Of a DNA stretch of 31,904 nucleotides, positions 25,775 through 31,904 are shown one piece after another. The notes under the pieces are model-generated. The model was given only the letters and a program-made list of their open reading frames with translations, was not told the DNA's origin and made no database searches. How positions within the stretch are numbered: position 1 is the first letter of the stretch; every line of letters starts with the position of its first letter. The stretch covers positions 1 through 31,904 of the forward strand of contig CBDFFU010000005.1 in the NCBI GenBank assembly GCA_965246875.1, in the 5' to 3' direction. A program made the position numbers and the translations under genes. This DNA is from DASWYT01 sp965246875. Its GTDB lineage: Bacteria; Pseudomonadota; Alphaproteobacteria; Micavibrionales; SZUA-601.

Positions 25775-27313
25775 TTACAGGCCCAGGCTGGCCTCAATTT
25801 GGCGACCTATGTAGCGAGGGGTGAAATTCTCTCTTTTGGCGATATCTTCGATCTTCATTCCGTCAAAGAACTCTTCGCGCCATACGATGCTTCGTATCCA
25901 ATTTTTTAATTTGATTGGGTCTTTGGCAAATGGACTTTGTTTCTCTGGAAACGATCCGGCAACAATCGTCACCCGATCTCCGCGCCGAGTAGTAAATGGC
26001 AACTTCTCAATATGAATTTCATCTTCAGAATCGGGCAAACTTATATTCAGTTTTTTAAATAATAATGAATTTAGCTTGGGTTTTGATAAATGCACTTCAA
26101 GCGTTCCTAAGTTAATTACTACCTTTGTCACGACGTGTTTTATGATCTCATTGATCCATGTGCTATCAAAAGTTTCCTTCAAAAAACTTAAAAGCGCTTG
26201 ATCATCAATGTTTAAGACTTGGCTCATTTTCTCAGAATTTATCAACCAAGCTTTGAGAGCATCACTAATAATTTTTTCTATTTGTTCTGCTGGTATTCTA
26301 GCAATAACATTATTAGGATGATTACGCGGCTGCGTAAGGTTTTGCCTAATATAGTAACGATACTGCTTATTCCCTCTCATTGTCGATGCGCTTGGCGTAT
26401 AAATGCTCCCGTCACAATCAAACAGCTTACGGCTAAGAAGCTTATCAGTTCTCGTGTAATTGGATTTTCTAGATTTAACAGACTGGTCTTGTAAACGCAG
26501 TTGCACTGCTTCCCAAATATCAGGATCAACAATACCTTCATGTTGCCCTACATAAACCATTTCCTTATGTTTGATTTTACCCACATACAGGGGGCTAGTC
26601 AGCGTAACATAAAGATTGCCCCTGCTTATAGACCGACCACCTTTTCGTTTGTCGCTTTTCCCGGTAATTTTGCTCTTTATATTATTTCTATCAAGGTATT
26701 CTTTCAACAATGATACGCTGCCTAGTTCAAGATATTTATTATAAATAAGCCTAACAACTTCTGCCTCCTTTTCGTTTACGACAAGATGACGGTTTTCTAC
26801 ATCATAACCAATTGGAACTGTACCACCCATCCACATGCCTTTCGCTTTACTTGCTGCAATTTTATCTCTAATACGTTCACCAGTAACTTCACGTTCAAAT
26901 TGAGCAAATGATAAAAGTACATTTAGCGTTAAGCGCCCCATTGATGTAGTAGTATTAAAAGATTGGGTTACACTGACAAATGTCACACCATGCCCATCAA
27001 AAACTTCTACCAGCTTTGAGAAATCCATCAGGGATCTGGTCAATCGATCGATTTTGTAAACAACAACAATATCAATTCTCTTAGCCTTAATATCTTCGAT
27101 CAATTGTTTTAGTGCAGGTCGCTCTATGTTTCCTCCAGAGAACCCACCATCGTCATATAGAGTTGTAACCGTAGTCCACCCTTCGGATTTTTGACTTATA
27201 ATATATGCCTCACATGACTCTCGCTGGGCATGCAATGAGTTGAATTCTTGTTCCAAGCCTTCTTCACTTGATTTACGTGTATATATTGCACATCGTTTTA
27301 TAGCCGCTTTCAT
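25775..27313 (-). CDS. Serine recombinase (site-specific integrase of the island)
   Basis: The 512-residue enzyme should cut and rejoin DNA through a 5'-phosphoserine link. The resolvase domain starts CAIYTRKSSEEG with catalytic Ser at about residue 15. It continues with YDDGGFSGGNIERPALKQLI, DIVVVYKIDRLTRSL, LSFAQFEREVTGERIRDKI and the E-helix end ASKAKGMWMGG. The Recombinase domain follows (VPIGYDV, LTSPLYVGKIKHKEMVYVG), but the zinc-ribbon region has only one obvious Cys (LFDCDGS), so that module looks degenerate. Start ATG 27313 is chosen because GGAGGG precedes it; a GTG at 27325 lies within that Shine-Dalgarno region. The start overlaps the DUF2924 gene stop by four bases (ATGA). Base composition is AT-rich like the rest of the island. 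Confidence 0.93.
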   Translation of the reverse strand: MKAAIKRCAIYTRKSSEEGLEQEFNSLHAQRESCEAYIISQKSEGWTTVTTLYDDGGFSGGNIERPALKQLIEDIKAKRIDIVVVYKIDRLTRSLMDFSKLVEVFDGHGVTFVSVTQSFNTTTSMGRLTLNVLLSFAQFEREVTGERIRDKIAASKAKGMWMGGTVPIGYDVENRHLVVNEKEAEVVRLIYNKYLELGSVSLLKEYLDRNNIKSKITGKSDKRKGGRSISRGNLYVTLTSPLYVGKIKHKEMVYVGQHEGIVDPDIWEAVQLRLQDQSVKSRKSNYTRTDKLLSRKLFDCDGSIYTPSASTMRGNKQYRYYIRQNLTQPRNHPNNVIARIPAEQIEKIISDALKAWLINSEKMSQVLNIDDQALLSFLKETFDSTWINEIIKHVVTKVVINLGTLEVHLSKPKLNSLLFKKLNISLPDSEDEIHIEKLPFTTRRGDRVTIVAGSFPEKQSPFAKDPIKLKNWIRSIVWREEFFDGMKIEDIAKRENFTPRYIGRQIEASLGL

Positions 27314-27741
27314 TTGGCCCTCCACTTATTTTTTAATCCAAAAAATAACCAACCATTCCATTTTGTTCCGGTGATAATAAATGCGACTTTTGAAAGGCTC
27401 GAATAAACCTTGCTATCGTATTCAAATCCATTTTCCTTAACGATGATAATGTATTTCTTGCCCTGCCAAATTCTCACCAGATTTGTACCAGCGCTTAAAT
27501 CATTTCTTTTCTGAATTAGAAGATTAGGATCACGCTTATATTGGTTTATAAGATTATCTAGCTTAGCTTGCTCTCCAAGGTTAAATCCTTTGCCCTGTAG
27601 CTGGCTTTTCTTAAAAAGAATGCTCTTTTCCAATAAATTTCTATAAATACCAGAATGCGGCTTTCTACCCCATAATTCTGACCACAAAGTACGCAATTCA
27701 GTCAAATTCAGAGTAATTAAATTATCATTTTGAACACTCAT
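27310..27741 (-). CDS. DUF2924 protein coupled to the serine recombinase
   Basis: The 143-residue protein fits DUF2924: LRTLWSELWGRKPHSGIYRN near the N-terminus, then TNLVRIWQGKKYIIIVKENG followed by FEYD, and the closing LSKVAFIITGTKWNGWLFFG. DUF2924 genes are commonly found directly upstream of serine recombinases in alphaproteobacterial islands and phages; their role is not established, though an accessory role in recombination is a reasonable guess. ATG 27741 has a strong AAGGAG seven bases upstream. Its stop overlaps the recombinase start (ATGA), so the two are likely translated together. An 8-bp inverted repeat spans its ribosome-binding site. Confidence 0.88.
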   Translation of the reverse strand: MSVQNDNLITLNLTELRTLWSELWGRKPHSGIYRNLLEKSILFKKSQLQGKGFNLGEQAKLDNLINQYKRDPNLLIQKRNDLSAGTNLVRIWQGKKYIIIVKENGFEYDSKVYSSLSKVAFIITGTKWNGWLFFGLKNKWRAK

Positions 27742-27766
27742 GTATGTACTCCTTAAGTTACATACA
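27741..27766. promoter_or_regulatory. Inverted repeat between divergent DUF2924 and AbiEii-like genes (candidate operator)
   Basis: TGTATGTA (27741-27748) and TACATACA (27759-27766) are perfect inverted copies separated by ten bases. The spacer holds the Shine-Dalgarno of the minus-strand DUF2924 gene, and the left arm touches its start codon. The length and arm spacing suit a dimeric DNA-binding protein, and it lies between two divergently transcribed units. In RNA it could instead form a hairpin hiding the ribosome-binding site. Confidence 0.4.
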
Positions 27767-27838
27767 CGCTCTGTTTATGATAGAAGTCCAGTCATTTATA
27801 GGCTAAAATTAGAAAAACTAGACATTAAGTGGCAAAAC

Positions 27839-29251
27839 ATGATTTCAAAAAATGAAATAGATCAGAAAGCAAAAGAATTCGAAATTCATACATCAAATGT
27901 AGAAAGAGACTATGTTTTTGGCTGGGTTTTGTTTGGTCTATTCACGAATAGTAAATTAAAAGATATTTTATTTCTAAAAGGTGGGAACGCCCTTAGAAAA
28001 GGCTATTTTGCACAAACAAGGTTTTCTTCAGATCTTGATCTAGGTATTCCAAATGATATTCCACAAGAAACATTACTAGAAGAAATCAATGCAGTATGTA
28101 TGTGGATAAAAGAAAAATCTGAAGTTAATTTTGTTACATCAGATAATAAAATTAAAGAAAAATTTGCCGAAGGCCAAGAGCCTCTTCCTGATCTTAAGGT
28201 ATATGAGATCAAAATTTACTTTAAAGATTTCTATGGAGCAGGCGACCATATCACTTTAAAGGTTTCTATGGACATCACACGTTTTGATAAAGTTATTCTT
28301 CCTCTACAAGAAGTTAAGTTAATACACCCTTATTCTGATGCTGATCAAGTTTCATGTAACATTTGCTGTATGAAATTAGAGGAAATTATTGCAACAAAAC
28401 TTAAATGTGTGATGCAACGACAACACGCACCAGATCTATTCGACTATGCTTATTCTATTAAACTTCTAGGTGGAAGTCTTAATAAAGCAGAAGTCGTGCG
28501 AACATTAATTGAAAAGACGATTTTTAAAAAAAATCCTTTTATGTTGAAAAAAATTCTAGCTGCCACCCAATTTGATTATTTTAGAAATCAATGGATAAAA
28601 GCTATTATTTGTGCAAAAGCTATAACTTTTCAAGTTGAAGAAGCGGTTTCTATATTCATAGCAGATTTAGAAGAATTATTTCACGGTTATCCTGATAATA
28701 GATTCTTGGATTTTTCTTATTTCAGTCCAGAACAAAGACAGCCCATAATGGAAGCTGGCAGAAAGCAAACTCTTCTGAAAATTCGATACAAAGATAGTGA
28801 CAGAGTAGTAGAACCTTATTCATTAAAATATCTAGAGAAAAAAGATGGTAGCCAAAAAGAATACTTATATGTTTGGAATGTTAGTGGCGGAAGCAATCCT
28901 CCTGGCATACGCCAATTAATGGCCAAAGATTTAACACATATAGAAGTTACAGACACTCCGTTTGAGCCGCGAGCTCAAATTGAACTTTCTAAGGCTGGAG
29001 AACTTCCAGAAAACCGGTTTTTGTTTGATCCTAACAGACCTATTGCATCTCCAAAACGAAAAAGAAGTACGAGTCTTTTTGGAATTTCACAACGTATTTT
29101 AAAATTTGTTTATAAATGCAATGTTTGTGGTAAACGTTTTGTTAGAATCAAAAGAACAAATGGACTTCTAGGTCCACACAAAAACAAGAGTGGTTATAAA
29201 TGTAATGGACGCTATGGTTCTTACATTGAATCAAAATATTACAAATCGTAA
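27839..29251 (+). CDS. AbiEii/AbiGii-type nucleotidyltransferase with WYL-like and zinc-knuckle C-terminal regions
   Basis: The 470-residue protein begins MISKNEIDQKAKEFEI, the usual opening of AbiEii-family proteins; an in-frame ATG at 27740 would overlap the divergent gene and is rejected. The nucleotidyltransferase part has VERDYVFGWVLFGL, FLKGGNALRKGYF (about 45-57), the acidic pair in SSDLDLG (63-69), a later Asp in KVSMDIT, and KLEEIIATKLKCVMQRQHAP followed by DLFDY (about 179-203), matching the family's E...K...R..DL.D motif. Residues about 310-383 look WYL-like: IRYKDSDRVVEPYSLKYL, EYLYVWNV, LTHIEVTDTPFEPR. The end has C427, C430, H447 and C455, a C2HC zinc knuckle. AbiEii proteins are toxins of phage-defence and toxin-antitoxin modules that modify RNA. 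No AbiEi-like antitoxin is adjacent. Whether this is a toxin, a sensor-effector or a regulator is unknown. Confidence 0.85.
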   Translation: MISKNEIDQKAKEFEIHTSNVERDYVFGWVLFGLFTNSKLKDILFLKGGNALRKGYFAQTRFSSDLDLGIPNDIPQETLLEEINAVCMWIKEKSEVNFVTSDNKIKEKFAEGQEPLPDLKVYEIKIYFKDFYGAGDHITLKVSMDITRFDKVILPLQEVKLIHPYSDADQVSCNICCMKLEEIIATKLKCVMQRQHAPDLFDYAYSIKLLGGSLNKAEVVRTLIEKTIFKKNPFMLKKILAATQFDYFRNQWIKAIICAKAITFQVEEAVSIFIADLEELFHGYPDNRFLDFSYFSPEQRQPIMEAGRKQTLLKIRYKDSDRVVEPYSLKYLEKKDGSQKEYLYVWNVSGGSNPPGIRQLMAKDLTHIEVTDTPFEPRAQIELSKAGELPENRFLFDPNRPIASPKRKRSTSLFGISQRILKFVYKCNVCGKRFVRIKRTNGLLGPHKNKSGYKCNGRYGSYIESKYYKS

Positions 29252-29318
29252 TATTTTACTAAAACAACATTATATTTTACACAGTTTACTTTATCAAACA
29301 ATATACTGTTTAGCACCT

Positions 29319-30026
29319 TTATTTAGGCCACTGTTTATATTTAGATGGGAATAAACTAATTTCTCTCTCTTTCATCAAATCTAGTAATGCTTGATGTCGT
29401 GGATCTTTCAGTTGTAAATGCCGATTTCTAAATTGTAGTATCCATGCATACATATCTGCCAATTGTAAAAATCTGCTTAAATGGGAATGCGTGAAATGAA
29501 CCGATTCAAAAAGATTTTTTATTTCTTCTCCATAGGTAAAAAATGTGCCATTAGCCCTATACTGAGATAAATCTATTGAAAAACGTTCTGAAGTTGAGTC
29601 ATTTTCACGATCTCCGATAAGCATTCCAATTGAATTTTGACTTCGCATTAAAGCATTTGCTCTTTCACACAAAAACATGAATGCAATATCTGGAGCACTC
29701 TGGTTTGCATATAGCTTATCTACATTCACTTGAATATTTATTAAATTCACTTCGGGCTTTGATAAAATCTGAAAAAATCTTATTAAAATTTCTATTCTTA
29801 CAGAAAAGTCGGTAAATTCTTTAAACGACTTTTTTCTATGATAAATATCAGCTGCATGAAATTCAGTCGAAGCGGTTAATCTATCATGATTGAATACATC
29901 GATTGCTATTTCTGAAATAGCTTTCTCAATCAAAGAAAGATCATTCTCAGCAATCGAAATTCCACCAATATGATAGTGATGATAATCTGGCTGGGGTTTT
30001 ACCTCATCAAAAAATATTAAATGCAT
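29319..30026 (-). CDS. DUF3800-domain protein
   Basis: The 235-residue product shows the DUF3800 pattern: an N-terminal strand ending in adjacent acids (LIFFDEV, near residues 7-8), EFHAADIY (about 55-62), a central strand with Asp (GMLIGDRENDS, about 134-144) and the hallmark SRFLQLADMYAW near 184-195. The spread of acidic residues on predicted strand ends would suit a metal-dependent, RNase H-like nuclease, but activity is not proven for the family. ATG 30026 has GGGA upstream; a GTG at 30029 is the alternative. The gene is convergent with the AbiEii-like gene (67 bp between stops) and starts about 180 bp from the GC-rich structured segment. Base composition is strongly AT-rich. Confidence 0.82.
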   Translation of the reverse strand: MHLIFFDEVKPQPDYHHYHIGGISIAENDLSLIEKAISEIAIDVFNHDRLTASTEFHAADIYHRKKSFKEFTDFSVRIEILIRFFQILSKPEVNLINIQVNVDKLYANQSAPDIAFMFLCERANALMRSQNSIGMLIGDRENDSTSERFSIDLSQYRANGTFFTYGEEIKNLFESVHFTHSHLSRFLQLADMYAWILQFRNRHLQLKDPRHQALLDLMKEREISLFPSKYKQWPK

Positions 30027-30208
30027 CACTATCCCAATTTAAAATATATTACATGTGATATTTGATTTTATAACTTTTTCAAAATAAAGTCTGATAAAAT
30101 TTCCTACGTTTGAAATATTAGTAAAGCATTATTTTCATTTTAATCGCAGCATATCTCACATATTTAAAAATTCTTGATATATGACTATTTCTTATGAATT
30201 GAGTTGAT
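30027..30208. other. AT-rich intergenic stretch upstream of the DUF3800 gene
   Basis: This very AT-rich DNA (for example around 30030-30200) should hold the minus-strand promoter for the DUF3800 gene and perhaps a plus-strand promoter for the structured element that follows. I see no gene, no repeat array and no convincing paired -35/-10. Confidence 0.4.
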
Positions 30209-30452
30209 ACACGACTTACTAAATGGCAATGTGGTCGTGGATTAGCTTTTGGGCCGGTCCGGGGCTTGATAACCTCCTTTAACCGGTGACGTATCCGTCA
30301 TTACGTCGCTTCTCGACCTTAGGGCCGGGAGGCGGCGGCGTATGTCCAAAGCTTAGGCTTAAAGGTCGTCGCGGTCGTGTTAAAGCGGCTTATCAACTCT
30401 CCGGCCACCAGGATCTGATCCTGGTGGTTATTTCTTAACAGGAGAGTCTTAA
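30209..30452 (+). ncRNA. Candidate structured RNA or long structured leader ahead of the zinc-ribbon gene
   Basis: A sharply GC-rich block lies in AT-rich DNA and contains no convincing gene. By eye a nested set of helices can be drawn: 30209-30215 with 30374-30380 (ACACGAC/GTCGTGT), 30254-30258 with 30282-30286 (CCGGT/ACCGG), 30287-30291 with 30296-30300 (TGACG/CGTCA), 30314-30320 with 30362-30368 (CGACCTT/AAGGTCG), 30349-30352 with 30357-30360, 30396-30402 with 30441-30447, and 30405-30414 with 30418-30427. The last two bring the next gene's Shine-Dalgarno into a stem. I do not recognise the sequence as a known RNA. I recall several RNA families named after DUF3800 genes, and such a gene lies nearby. 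The strand is inferred from the ribosome-binding-site pairing. Confidence 0.5.
30396..30447 (+). promoter_or_regulatory. Shine-Dalgarno-sequestering stem with terminator-like inner hairpin
   Basis: ACTCTCC (30396-30402) is perfectly complementary to GGAGAGT (30441-30447), the ribosome-binding site five bases before ATG 30453. Inside lies a perfect 10-bp hairpin, CCACCAGGAT (30405-30414) and ATCCTGGTGG (30418-30427), loop CTG, followed by TTATTTCTT. The inner hairpin with its T-rich tail could be an attenuator, and the outer stem could block translation. Both fit a switch-like leader; neither is demonstrated. Confidence 0.6.
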
Positions 30453-30935
30453 ATGACAGAAACTAAAAATAACAAGCTTGCACAATGCTACGCCTGTAAC
30501 GGAGTTGTATCAAAAGGTGCAGCCGTTTGCCCACATTGTGGTCAGAAAAAGCCAAGCAAAAAGCCTTCCCGGGTACTTTTATACTTCGTTTGCTTTATTG
30601 GTTTGATCATCGTTATGGAGAAATCTTTAGCCATGCTGGGTAACGCCCATCAAGGGCAAAACATACCTGTAAGTAATACTAATTCAGCAGATGAAAAAAG
30701 TGTTCACGAGATGTGCATGGCTGCCATTAAAGCTTCGGTAGCAAACCCATCGACATTAAATATCCATCGCGTCATGGGCTATGGATCAAGAGTTGAGAGA
30801 AACGGGGACATCATCGTTGTCCAAACGTTTTCCGCCAAAAACGGATTTGGGCTAGAAAAAACTTATGAAGCTTTATGTACCCAAACAGCCAAAGGGAAAT
30901 TCAAATTCATCTCTCGCGAACAACAAAGTGAATAA
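30453..30935 (+). CDS. Small membrane protein with N-terminal zinc ribbon, function unknown
   Basis: The 160-residue protein has an N-terminal zinc ribbon with C12, C15, C26 and C29 (CYACNGVV, CPHCGQKK), then a Lys-rich stretch. One membrane segment follows at about 40-56 (VLLYFVCFIGLIIV). The C-terminal domain at about 82-155 includes MCMAAIKASVANPSTLNIHR and VVQTFSAKNGFGLEKTYEAL. That C-terminal pattern occurs in small phage- and island-borne membrane proteins of unknown role; I cannot name the family. With Lys-rich residues before the helix, the zinc ribbon is probably cytoplasmic and the C-terminal domain periplasmic. The start has GGAGAG five to six bases upstream, paired in a leader stem. 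A strong hairpin follows the stop. Confidence 0.75.
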   Translation: MTETKNNKLAQCYACNGVVSKGAAVCPHCGQKKPSKKPSRVLLYFVCFIGLIIVMEKSLAMLGNAHQGQNIPVSNTNSADEKSVHEMCMAAIKASVANPSTLNIHRVMGYGSRVERNGDIIVVQTFSAKNGFGLEKTYEALCTQTAKGKFKFISREQQSE

Positions 30936-30954
30936 TATAAATTTCTAGTACGAT

Positions 30955-30986
30955 ATAATTGCAGCTTTAATAAAAGTTGCAATTAT
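30955..30986. terminator. 14-bp perfect-length hairpin between two island genes
   Basis: ATAATTGCAGCTTT (30955-30968) and AAAGTTGCAATTAT (30973-30986) pair over all 14 positions with one G-T wobble and an AATA loop. It lies 20 bp past the zinc-ribbon gene and 44 bp before the next start. No T-tract follows, so it may be a factor-assisted or bidirectional terminator, or an operator for the downstream gene. Confidence 0.5.
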
Positions 30987-31029
30987 CAACGAATCGGCTA
31001 ATATGATTGAGGCTTACAAAGAGGTCTCA

Positions 31030-31746
31030 ATGATGAATAGGGTTAACACTATCGTTTCTACATATAAACGCAGCCAACTTGAATGGGCTTTGTGGCAAGC
31101 CTTTTTTCAGCGGGCTCAAAAAAAAGCGCCTGACAAAATCCATCCTGTGTTCCGTACTAGGATTAAAAGGCTGATCGATTTAGATGGGAAACTGGTAAAA
31201 AGCGAAACCCATCGTCAGCATGCCTTTGTCAGCGATACTAATGTTGGAAATGGCAATGATAGACATTTTTCTCTATTTGATGTTTTCTATCTAGGGCTCG
31301 GTTTGGATTTTTTAGACGCTGGATATAACCAATTAGATGTCATTTTTATCCTGCAGCATCTTCGGCCTCATATGGAGGCTGAAATACAAAACATTTTTAC
31401 CTACCCAAAATTCGGCAGGAATGTTTTTGCACCAGAAGATGTGCCCCAAGCGCCCATCTACACGCGGGGCAATTCAGTCCAAGCAGATTTGAGGACCTTT
31501 CTTGTTATTCAGAAAGTTGAATTCAAGGAAGTGTATGGTTTTGATGAAAAATCAAAAACCCCCATTATTTACGAACCGCGTATTTTTAAAGGTTATACAT
31601 CCTTAACGGATTTTCTTGACCAAGATACTTATCGTCAACAAAAGCACCTTGTGATTGAAATAGCACGCTTAGCAACAGAAATTAGAGAGTTTCTAAAAGA
31701 ATCTCCCGTCGTTAAGCGTGGCAGAAAAGCTAACGATAAGGAATAA
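31030..31746 (+). CDS. Hypothetical island protein upstream of a ParB-domain gene
   Basis: I do not recognise a family. Start ATG 31030 (MMNRVNTIVSTYKRSQLEWA) is chosen because GAGG lies five bases upstream; the in-frame ATG 31003 has no ribosome-binding site. The 238-residue product has no signal peptide or membrane helix. The N-terminal part is helical with aromatic residues (QLEWALWQAFFQRAQKK). A middle segment reads HFSLFDVFYLGLGLDFLDAG, and the tail ends in a basic stretch (VKRGRKANDK). A hydrophobic strand-like piece, DLRTFLVIQKVEF, lies near 155-167. It is probably cytoplasmic. It sits two bases ahead of the ParB-type gene, so the two are likely one operon and may act together, but no role can be assigned from sequence. 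Confidence 0.7.
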   Translation: MMNRVNTIVSTYKRSQLEWALWQAFFQRAQKKAPDKIHPVFRTRIKRLIDLDGKLVKSETHRQHAFVSDTNVGNGNDRHFSLFDVFYLGLGLDFLDAGYNQLDVIFILQHLRPHMEAEIQNIFTYPKFGRNVFAPEDVPQAPIYTRGNSVQADLRTFLVIQKVEFKEVYGFDEKSKTPIIYEPRIFKGYTSLTDFLDQDTYRQQKHLVIEIARLATEIREFLKESPVVKRGRKANDKE

Positions 31747-31748
31747 TA

Positions 31749-31904
31749 ATGGCTAAAACGAAGCTCATTAATGATAGCAAGAAACTAGCGGTTGATTATC
31801 AACCCATACATTCTTTTATCCTTTACAAAAATAATCCACGCACGCATTCACAAAAGCAAATTGGACAAATCGCAAAGAGTATCAAAGAATTTGGTTTTAC
31901 CAAC
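31749..31904 (+). CDS. ParB/sulfiredoxin-domain protein (first 52 residues; runs off the right edge)
   Basis: The frame opens at ATG 31749, two bases after the previous stop, and reads MAKTKLINDSKKLAVDYQPI, then FILYKNNPRTHSQKQIGQIA and KSIKEFGFTN at the edge. The pattern of NNPRTHS followed by QI..IA.SI.EFGF is the start of the ParB/Srx nuclease-like domain. In phages and islands this start is often followed by a DNA methyltransferase domain, and it also occurs as a ParB-like partition or transcription protein. The window ends before these can be told apart. Composition is AT-rich like the island. Confidence 0.8.
   Translation, partial: MAKTKLINDSKKLAVDYQPIHSFILYKNNPRTHSQKQIGQIAKSIKEFGFTN

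Noticed and set aside
27740..27838. Upstream start for the AbiEii-like protein adding 33 residues
   Set aside because: It would overlap the DUF2924 start region; the ATG at 27839 gives the typical MISK opening.
30268..30280. AAAGGAGG on the minus strand as a ribosome-binding site for a minus-strand gene in the GC-rich block
   Set aside because: No suitable start codon at correct spacing and no open frame follows on that strand.
30209..30400. GC-rich block as tmRNA, RNase P, SRP or 6S RNA
   Set aside because: None of the conserved core motifs of these RNAs, such as a tRNA-like end or an SRP GNAR loop arrangement, could be recognised.

Overview
The window looks like chromosomal DNA of an alphaproteobacterium (moderate confidence). 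The evidence is the LapBC-type secretion locus, the DUF2924 plus serine-recombinase pair, and the ParB-type gene at the right edge. It splits into two parts. Bases 1 to about 25,500 have moderate GC and ordinary housekeeping or lifestyle genes. From about 25,510 the DNA is clearly AT-rich and holds mobile or accessory genes. The boundary is a tRNA-Ser(GGA) gene followed by a serine recombinase, so the right part is read as a genomic island; its other end lies outside the window.

Region 1 (1-11331) is a type I secretion and adhesin locus. A giant minus-strand gene starts at 7301 and runs off the left edge (at least 2433 codons). It encodes a VCBS/RTX-type surface adhesin with a BapA/LapA-like N-terminus and tandem units of exactly 759 bp over much of the window. 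Divergent from it are the inner-membrane ABC exporter (7673-9904) and the membrane fusion protein (9904-11331), which overlap by one base. An outer-membrane TolC-like partner is not in the window. A small PhnA-domain gene (11345-11569, minus) follows.

Region 2 (about 11709-24650) is a glycogen and trehalose block: glgX, an LLM-class flavin oxidoreductase, glgB, glgC, glgA, a convergent SMP-30/gluconolactonase-like gene, then treZ and treY. glgX-LLM-glgB are joined end to end, and treZ-treY overlap. Together they make ADP-glucose, polymerise and branch it, debranch the polymer, and convert the resulting malto-oligosaccharides to trehalose. GlgX could fill the role TreX has elsewhere. A secreted protein built of two 67-residue repeats (24699-25217, minus) follows, with a terminator.

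Region 3 (25418-31904) is the island: tRNA-Ser, a zone of repeated AACAGGGAA-like motifs, a serine recombinase and its translationally coupled DUF2924 partner, a divergent AbiEii-type nucleotidyltransferase carrying WYL-like and zinc-knuckle C-terminal parts, a DUF3800 protein, a GC-rich and apparently highly structured segment that ends by sequestering the Shine-Dalgarno of a zinc-ribbon membrane protein, an unknown gene, and the start of a ParB-domain gene. The AbiEii-WYL-zinc protein, the DUF3800 protein and the structured RNA-like element are the best candidates for an undescribed (possibly defence-related) system; that function is inference.
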